NCBI RefSeq assembly: GCF_000247815.1
Contig: NC_021676.1
Coordinates: 18,875,020-18,939,019 of the forward strand
Source: Ficedula albicollis
Lineage: Eukaryota > Chordata > Aves > Passeriformes > Muscicapidae
Direction of reading: 5' to 3'
DNA length: 64,000 nucleotides
Shown: piece by piece, positions 1 to 12,335 of the stretch
Position numbering within the stretch: position 1 is the first letter of the stretch
How the letters are laid out: every line of letters begins with the position of its first letter
The notes under the pieces: model-generated
The model's database searches: none
What the model saw: only the letters and a program-made list of their open reading frames with translations
Told to the model about the DNA's origin: nothing
Position numbers and translations under genes: made by a program

Positions 1-3000
1 AGAGCATTATTTCACGAGCCTGCACTGCTGGAAACTTGCTGCACCTCATATACACCAAGCTTTCTCTTCTCTGCTATCTGAATTTGATGGCAAAGGCAGT
101 GTTATCTTCATTTTATTTTCCATTTGTGTGTGAAAAGCGTTGTTTTGGTAAGTGCAGATGATAAAAGGCAAAGCCCAGCATTTTGGCAGTTGTTGCCACA
201 TTTTATTTTCAGAGCTCCATCTTGGTTCCACATGCTCTCAGTGTTCTGGAATTGCTAAGCTCTGCCCTGATTTCCTCACTCCTTTCTGACTTATCAGGAG
301 TTGTTAGTGTTTCTCTTCTTTGTCTCAACAGTTGGTTCAGCTGAAGTGTTTTTCCTCTCTGGTTTGTTGGGTTTTTTTTTATTCTGTGGAACTTTCTGCC
401 ACTGTTCTGCAAAAGTATTCATTTGCTTTCTATTGTTTGAAATGTATGTTCAGAATGACATCTTGTTTGAGGGCCTTTGCTTTGAAACACACTGGGGTAG
501 TGAAAAAGCTGAATTGGTATTTAACACTCCTTGTTAAAGTGGCATTTAAATTTTACAGCACTTTTCACAGAACACTTCCAATAGAACACAAAACTTTCTT
601 CCAGCTTTCCAAGAGTGGTATGTGTTTCATGATAATTTTTGAATTAAAGAGGACGTAGGGAGTTCTTGATTTTAAAACTTGTGGTAGGTTTATTAAAAAT
701 CTAATAAGAACCTAATTCTGCTGTTCATCCCAGTGGAAATAAAAAGCCAGAATAGCAGGGCCAAAATTCATGATGCCACTTTGAAAACTAGAAAAGTTTG
801 TTCCTTTTTACTGTTTCTGAGATGGAAATGATTATTTTGGACCTGTGGTATCAAAGCCTGTGGGGTGATCACAAAAGCAAACCTGTGCACCTGCACAAAA
901 AGAGAAAGCCAAACAAACTTGACATAAAGAAGCTGCATGTATAATGCAAATAGATGACTTTCATTTCACTGTCTTAGGGTGTCTTTTTCCTTTAATGATG
1001 GGATTCACTGACAGATTTTGCTTCTGCTTTTGAGCTTGCAGACTTGAGTGATGAAATATTTAAGATGAAAATGTAGTTTCTGTTAAAACTAGCTGGAAGC
1101 AAGGCATTGAGAAATTGGATACCGACTGGCATGGAAACTGTTTTTTAACTTTAAATTCTTCTAGGAAAATGAGGTGGGGTGTGTTGGATGTGTGCTGTGT
1201 GTGAAGTGGGTTCTGTTTGTGCTTGAGGGAGCTGGGGTGAGAGGACTGCCTGTTCTAGCTGCTGTTCCTGTGTCATTTGAGCCATGCAATTGGAGTGAGG
1301 GCTGGCTGGGGCCGTGCTGCCATGGCACGTCAGAGCTGCTGAAGTCACAGTTCGTGGAAAGCGCTTGGACACGCAGCTGTGCTCTGCCTCTCTCCAGCTG
1401 AAGTGTCTTTGGGCAGGGAAAACAGCCTCTAAGGAGCCAAAGCAAAGCAGTCAGTGCTGCTGCCTTCCATCCTGAGTCACTCATTGTTGCAAGGGTTTGA
1501 TCAGTCCTGCAGACTGCAGGTAAGCAAGGTGTGCTACTGGTTGGAGTAGCTAATTAAGATGAGGGTATGAATCAGAAATGAGAAATTGGCCTTCTCCTGA
1601 GGACACCTCTGGAACACCCACACTGCCATCCTCTTTTTTGTTTATCCAGAGGTATTAACTGTGTTGCTGGGACGTGAGGTAGCTCAGGTAACATTCCTGC
1701 CATACAGGGCACGAGACATTCTCAGGTGAGGTTGAAATACCGGTAACACCAACGTGGGGCAGTTCTTGAGGAGCTCCTCGCACACCTGACTCATGAGCAG
1801 CTGAGTTCTTTCTTCAGTTTAATTAAATTCCGTGCCTTGTCCTGTTAAAATGTGAGGCTTGCCCCATAAATCTCAGGAAGGTTTTAATTTTAAGGTATTG
1901 CTTTTTCATTTAACCCTGCTAATGAGGGATTTCAGGGTTTGTCAGATTTTCTGAATTCTGCCTAGTTGGTTTAACGAGAGTTCTAATGTTTTATGGGGTT
2001 TCTTTGAAATCTAAAAAAAAATCAGGAATGCAGGCTAAGGGAGTGTCTTGGTGTTCAATACAGATAACTAATGTCAGGAGATATTCTACATTATTGAAGG
2101 AGGAAGAACTAGGAATTTATTACTGTCCATTAGTGCTTTTTCTGGGAAGAATCTTGTAGTCCACAAATGCTGTGCAATATAGAGATAGGCTGTGCTGCTG
2201 TGGAAGGTAAATGGGTGACACACACGTTTCCCTGCTTGCTGTCCCACTAGATTTGAGGCAGTAGCACATTCCTGACTGGATTTAGTTTGCACACAACTTG
2301 GCATGAAAGAAAACCAAATACTTCTTAGGCTCTAAGAATGATAACTTTGCATTATTGAGGGAATATCCAGTACTCTTTAATTGTCCCTATCAAAAAAAAA
2401 CATAGTGTTACTTCCTCTTGAATAAAAGAATGTAACAAACAATAGCTTTTGTGGGCTTACTGCAGTCTGGAGCAGCAGTGGGGAGACAGGCAGTCATTTG
2501 TGCTCAGAAATCTCTGAGCTTGTTGAAGCGTAACTGCAGGGAAGATACTTTTCTGATTTGTGGCAAGATGGGAGCACCAATTAAGGATTCACTACTCTGG
2601 ATACTCAGCTGCTGAAGATTTTTTTTTTTTTTTAAAGGAGAAAGTTGTTTATCCTATCTCTGATTCTCTTTCTTTGTGCAGTCTTTAGGTGGTCACCCCC
2701 TCACTTCCCCATAAAGAGATTTTCATATCTGAGTGTCTCAGCTGAAGTTGGCAATAACCAGCAGATCTGAACTTCCTGCTCATAATTGTGACCTTCCCCA
2801 CCCTGTGTCAACTCAGTGCTGACAAGGAAGGACACTAGAGGAGGAAATTCTGAATCTTTTAGCTTGGATAAGAACAAGGTCTTAGACTGGAAGAAAGAAA
2901 AGCAGAGTTGAACTGTACCTGCTTATTAGATAACCAAATGTTGGTTATTTTGTTGTAAGCTAATAGTACACCTGTTGGTTTTCCTTCTTTAGGCTTCCCT

Positions 3001-6000
3001 GTATTACTGGCTTCCTTCAGCCAGTCTTAATTGTCTGCAGGGTGTGAGCTGAGAGCAGCAACCTGAGGGGCAGATTTTCAAGTTATTTCTGCCTCTCTGC
3101 ACCGGGCCATGGTAACTCCCACCACGAAAATCCTGTTGTCCAGCCAGATGGACTCTGTGGAGCCATGCTGAGGCAGGAGCAGTCTAAACATTCCAGTAAG
3201 TTCAGTCTGGCCATGGAGAGCTCTGCAGCGGGCTGGGAGGTGAGGCTTAGGTTGGACAATGAGCTCAGTGAGCTGAGTGCACAGGGAGGAGATAGAAAGT
3301 AGCAGAAGCTTTGGGGTAGAAATCCTGGTTTTAATGTCAGAGCTCTGGTTTGAAGAGTATCATCCCATTTGCTGTCAGCTGTCAGGTAGGGAGAATGTGG
3401 TGTTGCTGTGTTTCTGTGCCATCTGTATTTCCATCAGTGTAAACATCCCATAGGGATTCACAGCATTTCTGGGATCCTGACATCAGGATATCATCAGGGA
3501 CTGGTGTCACCTGTGAGTAGCTTGCAACAGGAAAATACAGCAATTTGTCACTGGCAGAAATGGCCCTCATGTAAATTTAATTCTTCATTCAGGTTCCCAC
3601 CTCTGAGGCTTTTTCCTTGGCAGTAAACTCTATTCAGTCTTGACCACTAGCTGATTTTATGGTTTGAGGGAAGAGGTGATGGAGGAGAAAAGAGGAGCAA
3701 ACCTGGAAATAAGTAGTACTGATTTACTCCAGGCATTTCTTAAAGAATCACATATTAAACCGTACATCAGCCTGTTGATAAAAAAGAGATTTTTAAATTT
3801 CTCCCCCCTCCATATTTGACTTGTTTTGACTCTGCCTTTTTCCCTGACCAAGAATGCCTATTCCATTTCAGAAAATGAAGGGACAAATATCTTTGAATCA
3901 CGTAGGTACGAGATAGCCACGGTGCCTGCGAGCACTGGAATTTTCAGATAAATGGAAAGTAGTAAATAAGTAGCAAACAAATGTTATGTTTTGTATGTGT
4001 AGTGCATCTTTCTTTTTTAAAAACTGTTGAAGAATTAGTCTGATGCTTAGAAAGATGCCATCTTTCAGAAGACATTCCACGTGTTTCCGAGTTTGATGTG
4101 TATTCCCAAAGAACTGATTTCAGGGTTTTATTTTGGATGCAAGTGTCTCATTCTACTTGAGACTTTTATTCAGATATGACCAGAACCAGCGAGAGCTGCT
4201 TTTAAAACTATCTGCTCAAGTATATCTTTAAGTAACGCTACCTGGAGTAATAATTCTGTTGCAGAAAGCTTGTAAAAAAGTTGATTGAAGCTGTGTCCTT
4301 AGAAATACGTGCTTGGCATGTGCAGGGCACAGAGATTTCCTAAGTGAGGCCAGTCAGAGCTGAACACACCTGCAGAAACTATTGCTCAGCTGTCCTGTGA
4401 ATGGGGTCATTTATCGGTGTTTAACAGCTCGTCACACAGCACACGTCACATGCCAGTCTGCAGTCTTTAGATTGCACCAGGGATTTAGAAATGCAGAGAA
4501 AGCTGATAGGCTCCCCTCTGACTCAGGAGTGACCCTGGTAATTGCTGCTGCTTCCTGATTCCTGAAAAAAAGGGTGGAAATGCTTTGGTAAAATGGCAGA
4601 ACTTCCCAGAGCCAAACAGCACCAGTAGCCCCGAGTGGCAATAAGTTAATATCACTAACCTAAAATCAAGTTCTGCTGCATCAGAACTGAAGACAGAGGG
4701 TCAGAGCAGCAGTTTCATAATTTGCAGGTTTGCAATAATGGGATGTCCTATCCTGTGGAATTTTTCTGGTGCTGCACATTGAGGTCATCAGTGGACTTTA
4801 ATTTTTACCACAGCAGCTGAAATAAAGTGCCCGTGGAGATCATGCAGTGCTGCTCCTCTGGAGAAGCACTAATGTAAACTGTGGGCAGTCTCGACTTGAC
4901 AGCTGTGCTGACAAACCAAAAAAAGATGCTTTTTGCACTAGACAGATGTCTAAGTGTTGGAAATTTTCCAGTGAGAAGCAGAAAAGCTTTATTCTTCCAG
5001 TATTTCCATGTCACATGAAGTATGGTTTAAATGAAAGGAATGTTTTCTGATGGGGAATGTTACTGCAGAGCTTTTCAGCATGCAGAAGATTAGCTTCTTA
5101 ATCACCTCTCTGAGTAACTAGATTCTACCAGTTGTACAGGAAAAGTCTTGGTGCTGTGAGTAGTGAGGCAGAGTGATCAAGGAAAGTGGTTATTTTATCT
5201 TCATTTGCTGCATTTGCATGGCACAGCCAGTGCCAGAATGTCTCCTGCATTTCCATGTGTTCCTTATAATATTTATCAGATACAGACACGGCATTCATCG
5301 ATTATTTTCCTTGAAAGGGAGGCGTTGTCAAGTATTTCATCCAAATGAAAAACAATATGAAAAGGTTATACTTTAAAATATGCAGCCTTAGAAGACAGCT
5401 CTTTAAAGCAGTGGTGTACCTGGTATGTGCTGGAGTTTTGTCTTGGAAATTTGCTCATCAACATCAGTAGTTCAGTAAAAGCTGAAACTTGAAAGCAAAT
5501 TCCTCTCTTGATGTAAAACTGTGAAGTTGATTTTACAAACTCTTGTCTTTTGAGGGAATGAGAACCTTTCCTTTTTCTGTGTACAGGGTTCCACATCATC
5601 TTCTTTATTTGAGTTCTTCATAACCACTTCATTTTGTTAAAATTCACTTGTGTGGTGAAGAGGGTGTTTCTGTAGCAGGCAGGAAAAAGCAAGGAACATA
5701 AAATGCTGTACTCAGAGAGCATGATCAGGGATGGCTTATGCCTTGTACTCCACTTCTCTAGGGCTGCTTGGAGAGGCACTTGTGATATTTTATCACAAAT
5801 AAAATATTGTGATATTTAGGAGTATTTTATGCAAAAAGCAGATAATCATGGTCACGTACTTTGTGAATGCAAAGATGAGCTTAGACTTATGGCAGATGAT
5901 ATTCTGTGTTCATCTTGCTGCTTTGTTGGGTATTTGGGAGTGTTTGTACTTCTTGAGGAGGTTCATGCTTTGTTTTTGATCCCTGTGGTGATGAACCTGC

Positions 6001-6120
6001 TCCTAACTAAAGCTTCATCAGCAAACTGCTTTAACCTGTACTTCACTCTCCATTGCAAACATGCCTAGATTCCATTCTGTATTTCCTATTTGATGAAGGC
6101 TTTGTTCTCTCTTTTTGTAG
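1..6120. other. RLIM 5' intronic or upstream DNA
   Basis: AT-rich, low-complexity-poor sequence without a convincing coding exon. All open frames are short and have no recognisable domain. It ends in a pyrimidine-rich 3' splice acceptor (AG at 6119-6120) that opens the first coding exon of RLIM, so at least its right part is RLIM intron. In mammals RLIM has non-coding 5' exons. None could be identified here by eye, and the promoter probably lies outside the window. Confidence 0.6.
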
Positions 6121-9100
6121 GTACTCTTCTAGTTACCAAGATGGAAAGCTCAGATTCTAGTGATAAAGGAAGTATTGATCAATCAGAAGCCCAACGTCAG
6201 AGCCAGCTGGATCGGTTAGATCGAGAAGAAGCTTTCTATCAGTTTGTGAACAACCTGAGTGAAGAGGACTACAGGCTTATGAGAGATAACAATTTGCTAG
6301 GAACACCAGGTAGGTAATGCTTGCCTATGTCCATCCTGCTAGAGTTGCTTGTAGGCAATTTGTGTCATTTTCTGTTCTCCTGAAGCCCTTTCACCCGTCT
6401 GTGTGCTGCAGCTGTGTTCTGTGGTAGGAAATAGCTCTTTTGTAATTTGTGCACATTTAAATTCAAGTGGTCCCTTGACTTGTGGAGACATAGGACGGTG
6501 TGGATTCATCAGATACAAAAGTCTGGTGTTTGCACAACTTGGCAGGAACACCCAGATTTGACCCAGTTCCAGCTGTGAACCTTTAGATGGACAAAAAAAT
6601 CTCTTTTAAGCATCTGTGTGCAGATTCTGTGCTGGTGAGGTTAGGAGTTCGTAACCAGGGTAAGTAGTTTGGTATGAGATTCTGCATGAGCATTTTGATG
6701 TCAGCTCTCAATTGCCTCGTTAAATTTCCTCTTCATGGGTTGATACCTAATTCAAGTAATTTAAACCTTCTTTTCCTGCTTGTGGAAGTGTTAACCTCAA
6801 ATGTTTCACTCTGGACACTCTAATGGGTGTAGGATGACAAAAATTGCTGCTCAGTTGTAGAGGTTACAGAACCAGAGAGCACATCTCTCTTGAATAGGAA
6901 CTGAAATGGAACTGTTGGATATTTCAGCTTCAGGAAAACTTACTTGGGACAACAGTGCTAAAGTGTCTGAACTTCCCCTTAGCAACGTGCAGTGCCATTA
7001 TGGCAGGATTTAATTTGACAGAACACAAGCAGTGGCTTGTACCTTCTTTAGAAGCTTATGATAATGCTTGCCATACATATATGATTTGGAAATATTTTTG
7101 GAAAATTTTGCTTATTTTCTAAGGTGAAATTACTGAAGAAGAGTTGCTGAGAAGGCTACACCAAGTTAAAGAAGGTCCGCCACAGCAAAACAGTGATGAG
7201 AATAGAGGTATATACAGTATTTGTGAAAACTCTTAACTTTAGCACCCCGTACGGACCTTAACTTGAGTGCAGGAGTGGAACAAGTTAAGCCTAGGCAGGT
7301 GCAAGGTGAGCTTTGTTTCAAAACTCAGTGAACCTTATGTCTGGTATCTGCTGCAGAGGTCAGTTTGGGACAGATTTCATTCGTAACATATATATCTCTT
7401 ACTTCTGTCAACATTTTGTTTAGGTTTATTTCTTTTTTTATTTCATTTTTTTTAAGGTTGCCTTTCTGTCTGCTCTGTTCTGGGATGCTTTTTGGCGATC
7501 CCTCTTTTTTTAATTCACCATTCTTCCCTTCCAAAGATGCTGCATTACTTTTGTTGTCACCCTTCTGTAGAGATTGGAGGGAGATGCTCAGAGCTGACCA
7601 CTGGGGTTCATTCTTCAGTGAGACAGATTTGCTGTAAAGCTTTGCAGGTGAAGGTTCAGGACAAATTTAATTCTCTGTTTCACAGTCAATAGATCACTTA
7701 ATTGTTTGGAAAGGAAAACACAGAATATTGATGTGTTATGACACCTAACATGTGACTTTCCATTTACTTATGATAGAAAATACATGTTCCTTTGATGACT
7801 TGTTTGCTCTGTGATGGCTGCAGCCTAGCTGTCCATATTGGAGCAATGTCCACTCCTGCTCCCTTAGAAGAGCTCTGGTAGTTACAGAGTTGTCACACTG
7901 CCTGTGAAACCACAGTAGCACTTGGTAGGATTCAGCACTTCTAAATTATCACTTGTTAAGCTAAGCAATTATGTTCTTGGAAAAGATGGCTCCAAAATTA
8001 GCTCAGTACTCTAATTTTGGTAGTTCCCTGTCTTTTTCACAGGTGCAGAGTCCGCAGAAGATGTTTCAAATGGAGATTCTATAATAGACTGGCTTAATTC
8101 AGTCCGACAGACTGGAAATACAACGCGAAGCGGGCAGCGAGGAAACCAGTCCTGGAGAGCAGTGAGCCGGACTAACCCCAATAGTGGCGACTTCAGATTC
8201 AGTTTGGAAATAAATGTCAACCGGAATAATGGGAACGCGAATCCAGAAACTGAGAACGAGCCATCTGTAGAGCCTTCCAATGGGGAGGATTTGGAAAACA
8301 GCCAAAGTGACTCTGAAATTCCAAGGTCTGAATCACCGTCTGTGAGGCAGCCTGGATCAGAAAGGAGCAGTGCGGAGGAGCTGGCGGCCGAGGAGGCTTC
8401 CCCTCCTAGAGGGCAGAGGAGAGCCAGGAGCAGGAGTCCAGAGCAGCGACGGACGCGGGCTAGGACTGATAGAAGTAGGTCACCCATTAATGCAGTGGGC
8501 GAGGCCCCTCGCAGGTCTCAGCACAGCACATCATCTCAAACACCTGAGCACTCCTCAGCGGGCGAGGCTGAGGGCAGCTCTAGGACCAGGCAGCACGTGA
8601 CGTTAAGGCAGCACGCGGCGGGGACTGAGGTGCCAAGTGAGAATGCAGTTCTGTTTGCCCCCCCCGAAACGAGGCCTGCTCCTCAAGCAGCAGGTTCTTC
8701 AGAAAGCAGCGGCGCCGGCGAGCCCGCGGCTCCCGGGCAGAGGCCTCCAACCATAGTGCTGGACCTGCAGGTGAGAAGAGTTCGCCCGGGCGAGTACCGG
8801 CAGAGGGACAGCATCGCCAACAGGACCCGCTCCCGCTCGCAGACCCCCAACAACACGGTCACCTACGAGAGCGAGCGCGGCGGCTTCCGGCGCACCTTCT
8901 CCCGCTCGGAGCGCGCCGGCGTCAGGACGTACGTCAGCACCATCAGGATCCCCATCCGCCGCATCCTCAACACGGGCCTGAGCGAGACCACGTCGGTCGC
9001 CATCCAGACCATGCTGAGGCAGATCATGACGGGCTTCGGGGAGCTCAGCTACTTCATGTACAGCGACAGCGACGCGGATCCCGGCGCGCCGGCGCCCAGC

Positions 9101-9609
9101 CCCAACGTGGAGGCTGCCGAGCCGCAGGGCGGCGCAGGGGGGGGGCTGCCGAGCCGCAGGGCGGCGCAGGGGGCGCCTCGGGCGGCGAGGGTGCAGATGT
9201 TAGCTCAGGGGAGGTGTACGAGGGTGGGCACGAGGCTGGCTCGACATCTGGTGCCAGGAGGGAAGGCAGGAATATGAGGGGATCGGTCACTTTTGAAGAA
9301 AACAGTTCTCTACCATTCCTTAGCCTCGCACAATTTTTCCTACTCAACGAAGACGACGACGACCAACCCAGAGGACTCACCAAAGAACAAATTGACAACT
9401 TAGCCATGAGGAATTTCGGCGAGAGCGACGCTCTGAAAACCTGCAGCGTGTGCATCACGGAGTACACGGAGGGCAACAAGCTGCGCAAGCTGCCCTGCTC
9501 GCACGAGTACCACGTGCACTGCATCGACCGCTGGCTGTCGGAGAACTCCACCTGCCCCATCTGCCGCAGAGCCGTCCTCGCCTCTGGCAACAGGGAGAGC
9601 GTGGTGTGA
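6121..9609 (+). CDS. RLIM: RLIM (RNF12) E3 ubiquitin-protein ligase, gene-level entry, three coding exons
   Basis: CDS joins 6141-6309, 7124-7207 and 8043-9609 with consensus GT-AG introns, and the phases agree at both joins. In known orthologues the product is a nuclear RING-H2 ubiquitin ligase that targets LIM-domain cofactors (LDB/CLIM) and, in mammals, REX1/ZFP42. What is visible: the conserved N-terminal block ([20 protein letters not shown]), an Arg/Ser-rich basic middle with NLS-like clusters (QRRARSRSP), the conserved block around [20 protein letters not shown], an acidic EDDDDQP stretch, a C3H2C3 RING at 9442-9564, and the C-terminal ESVV. The long serine run of the mammalian protein is replaced by a short Gly/Ala/Pro-rich linker. 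As given, the frame breaks at a G run near 9137-9145. Without one copy of the local duplication the protein is about 595 residues, against about 624 in human. The neighbouring SLC16A2 in tail-to-tail orientation supports orthology. Confidence 0.96.
6141..6309 (+). CDS. RLIM: RLIM coding exon 1 of 3 (start codon exon)
   Basis: The exon begins at 6121 after the acceptor AG at 6119-6120 and carries 20 nt of 5' UTR. ATG at 6141 has a strong Kozak context (A at -3, G at +4) and starts [11 protein letters not shown], matching the orthologous N terminus. An upstream in-frame ATG at 6090 lies in the intron and is not used. The exon encodes 56 codons plus one base and ends at donor GT 6310-6311. It holds the conserved helix-forming block [18 protein letters not shown]. 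Confidence 0.95.
7124..7207 (+). CDS. RLIM: RLIM coding exon 2 of 3 (84 nt)
   Basis: Acceptor AG is at 7122-7123 and donor GT at 7208-7209. The split Gly codon is completed by GT at the start. It encodes [18 protein letters not shown] followed by [10 protein letters not shown], matching the orthologous [22 protein letters not shown] region. It is too short to appear as a long open frame and was placed by splice signals and homology. Confidence 0.93.
8043..9609 (+). CDS. RLIM: RLIM coding exon 3 of 3 (most of the protein, RING domain, stop)
   Basis: Acceptor AG is at 8041-8042 and the stop codon TGA at 9607-9609. The upstream frame runs from 8045 through [20 protein letters not shown], the Arg/Ser-rich region and [12 protein letters not shown] to about 9140. 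The rest, GGEGADVSS through the RING (CSVC ... CPIC, 9442-9564) to ESVV, is in another frame. The switch point is a 9-base G run (9137-9145) between two copies of a 29-bp sequence. GC content rises sharply along the exon, from AT-rich codons near 8043 to strongly GC3-biased codons after about 8700, and falls again around 9280-9400. The frame break would remove the catalytic RING, so a sequence or assembly error is much likelier than a real pseudogene. Confidence 0.95.
9113..9173 (+). repeat. 29-bp direct repeat joined by extra Gs; RLIM frameshift site
   Basis: The 29 bases at 9113-9141 recur exactly at 9145-9173, giving a period of 32 bases with three extra Gs between the copies. Each copy encodes [11 protein letters not shown] 32-base gain is 2 mod 3 and explains the frame change. 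Removing one copy joins [13 protein letters not shown] directly to [12 protein letters not shown] in frame. Alternatively, one G is missing from the 9-G run. Confidence 0.85.
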
Positions 9610-9925
9610 AGGAGAGCTCAGCCCCTGGCCAGGCAGCTGCTGTGATAGTGATGGGCAAAGAAGTCACTTCCTTTATGGCCACTTTTTGAGTGGTACCTCA
9701 ATGTATAGTAATGACTCGGAGTGAATCTTCCCTCGTCGAAGCATTTTCTCTGGATTCAAGCTTTGGGAATTGGAAAATTTCTTTAATTAGGCTTTTCGAG
9801 TTCTAGTCGGTTTGGGTGTTCAATTTCACTTGTCCAAAGACATCTCCCCACATCAAAAATATTTTTTTTTTCTTTGTGAAGAGTATTAAGTTCTTTCTCC
9901 TGCCCATCCCTTGCCATCCCAGTCC

Positions 9926-9931
9926 AATAAA
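9926..9931 (+). promoter_or_regulatory. candidate polyadenylation signal AATAAA
   Basis: Canonical hexamer 317 nt after the RLIM stop, with a T/G-rich stretch about 20-30 nt downstream. It could give a short 3' UTR isoform. Confidence 0.4.
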
Positions 9932-10238
9932 CAATTTGTCCTCAAGATTGTGCTTCTGAGGAGTTCTTTGAGAAGTTATCCCAGCTCAGTGTCCATGAGT
10001 CATAGAGGAATTTTTGCAAGAAATCCAACTCTCTGAAAAAAATAATATTAATTTAATTGCACATTTGAACATACTTTTAATTTTTCTCTTAATATTGGCT
10101 TAATATTGGACATGTCTGTGTAAATAACACTAATGTTAGCCCTTTCCCCATCACTATGGCACGCTGTAGGATGAGCTGTTAGCGTAATTGGGATATTTAT
10201 CTTGTTGTGGAAATATAAGAATTGCCTATGCTTGTTTA

Positions 10239-10244
10239 AATAAA
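10239..10244 (+). promoter_or_regulatory. candidate polyadenylation signal AATAAA
   Basis: Second canonical hexamer in the AT-rich DNA after RLIM, followed within about 5 nt by an A run. Which signal is used cannot be told from sequence alone. Confidence 0.35.
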
Positions 10245-11424
10245 GGAAAAAAAAAAACAAATCAGTTTTAAAATTGTAAAGCTTTTTTGTAGAAGCTCAG
10301 TACTTTTCCAATGCACTGTTGTACTAACGCATTAAGAATTAAAATTGTACCATGCTTAGAAATCAAGAATGCTTTTCATACAGACCCCACCACACAGAGA
10401 GCAAACTGAACATGAGAGAGCTGCTTTTGTGACTGTGTACCTGTCAAGAGCAGTGCATATCTGTACTATTTATGTGAACAGCTACTGTAACATAAAAACA
10501 GTTGGATTAGACATTAAATTGCATTTAAAGAAACGGAAGTTAAATGTTATAATTGCAGTGTTTTGGCTCAGTAATGCCACCAGAGGGGAAAAAAAAAAAA
10601 AAGATTATAAAAATTAGAAACTGTTCTAATGGCTGGTTATTTCTTGGTGTGGTTGCAAATATGGAATAATACAAACCCATGTGTACTGGCTCGTTCACTG
10701 AGCTTTGTGCCCAATTTTTCTATCAGCTTTTGCTCTCAGTTTTGGAGGCAACCTTGTAACTTCATCAAACAAGTATGGACAGGTTGGTTTTTAGTTCTTC
10801 ATGAGCTTCAGCTGTACTGAACCTCTGGATGTGTTGAGTGGTCAGGTGTTGGTAGCCTGTGGTGCAAGTGCCACGGGGAATAATAACTGGAAAGCACGAC
10901 GTTAGTATTGAGTTACATTTAAAAATGAGTGCACTTAAATGTGTAGCAGATTCTTGAGAATAACAGTAGAAACCCAACAAGCTCTTTATAATTCCCATTG
11001 GGCAGAATGAAAATGAATTTTCTTTTAAAATTATGTACATGACGTGTTGCAGGTGAGAATTGGAGAATGTACCTCAACTCTCATCAGAGTGTGTGTGGGG
11101 AAACATCCTTCACCCTCACTACCCCTTCTTTCTTTTATTCTCTAAGGTTTGGGGTTTTTCCTGGCTTACATGTGCAATGGGAAAGCGATTTTTATTTATT
11201 CCCACTCCAGGGCAGTAGTTCTGAAGGGATATGAGCTACTCTTGCTGGCTGGATGGGAAATGTTGCTTGGTCCTCAGGTGACAAAACCAAAGCTGGCCTA
11301 TCTCTTTTCCTAATTAAAACACATTTTTGGTGTTTTACAGTGGTGGGTGCCTAAACTGTAATTGCTGCTCTAAGCCATTTTAACATCTCATCAGCTAGTT
11401 CAGGATTCCACAGCATCCCAAAAT

Positions 11425-11464
<40 letters not shown>

Positions 11465-12201
11465 CTCCATGTGCATTTTGTGCTGTTGTTTCAGTGGGAA
11501 GCCCTGCCCGAGCTCCCTTTCCTCCTGGTGGGCTCAGCACCGTGGCAGAGGGAACACGAGGCTGCTTTGGGAACAGAACAATCAGTCTGCTCACGGGTTT
11601 GGTTTTTTCCTTGGACACACAGCACTGTTAAAATTGGAGCTGGCTGTTGATTCCGGGTGCTGGGTTCTCTGTGCCAAAATTTCACAGCAAAATAACACTT
11701 CTGAATTTCACAGAGCAACTACTCTCAGTTGCAGTTTCCAGACTTGCAGAGTGTAGAATTAGAAGGAATAAAAACCCCTCTCTACATGAGTACTGTGTTA
11801 GATATTGAAAGAGATGTTCATCTCAAATCAGAGCTGGTGACCACCAGGAAGGGACCCCATTATCCTAAACCCACACAAAGCCACCAGGAAGGGACCCCAT
11901 TATCCCAAACCCACACAAAGCATGGCTGTGGTTCCTGCCACCCACCTTTGGGATGGAATTTCCACCTTGGTAGAGCTGCCCTCACAGTTTTATTATAGCT
12001 AATAGCATCTCTTAACACTTTATCTTTCTGTAACAAGAGCAACTAATAAAACCTTGGAGGTTTCCCAAATGGTACCAGGAACAAATAATTTAATCTGAGT
12101 TTGGGAGACATTGAAGGTTCTCCGTGGTTTCTCTGCCTTTCCCAGCACTGAGTGAGCTAAAGGGGCTGGGGGCTCATTGTCTGCAGCAAAAACTTCTTTT
12201 T

Positions 12202-12335
12202 GTAGCTCAGTTAGTTAGGGTAATTAAATTTCTATTTATCTAAATTTAGATTGGAGTTAAGAATTTATGTAGCTCAGTTAGTTAGGGCAATTAAATTTCT
12301 ATTTATCTAAATTTAGATTGGAGTTAGTAAAAGCC
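12202..12335. repeat. 67-bp tandem duplication
   Basis: A block starting GTAGCTCAGTTAGTTAGG at 12202 repeats at 12269 with only one or two mismatches. It is AT-rich and non-coding. Confidence 0.85.

Larger units (their letters stand above)
9610..10265 (+). other. RLIM: RLIM 3' UTR (proximal part)
   Basis: Non-coding sequence follows the RLIM stop. It is AT-rich with candidate AATAAA signals at 9926-9931 and 10239-10244, the latter followed by an A-rich stretch. Mammalian RLIM has a long 3' UTR of several kb, so transcription may continue beyond this. Confidence 0.6.

Noticed and set aside
8162..9277. RLIM as a truly truncated protein ending at 9277
   Set aside because: Conserved sequence including the complete RING and stop continues immediately in the next frame, and the frame change coincides with a repeat plus G-run.
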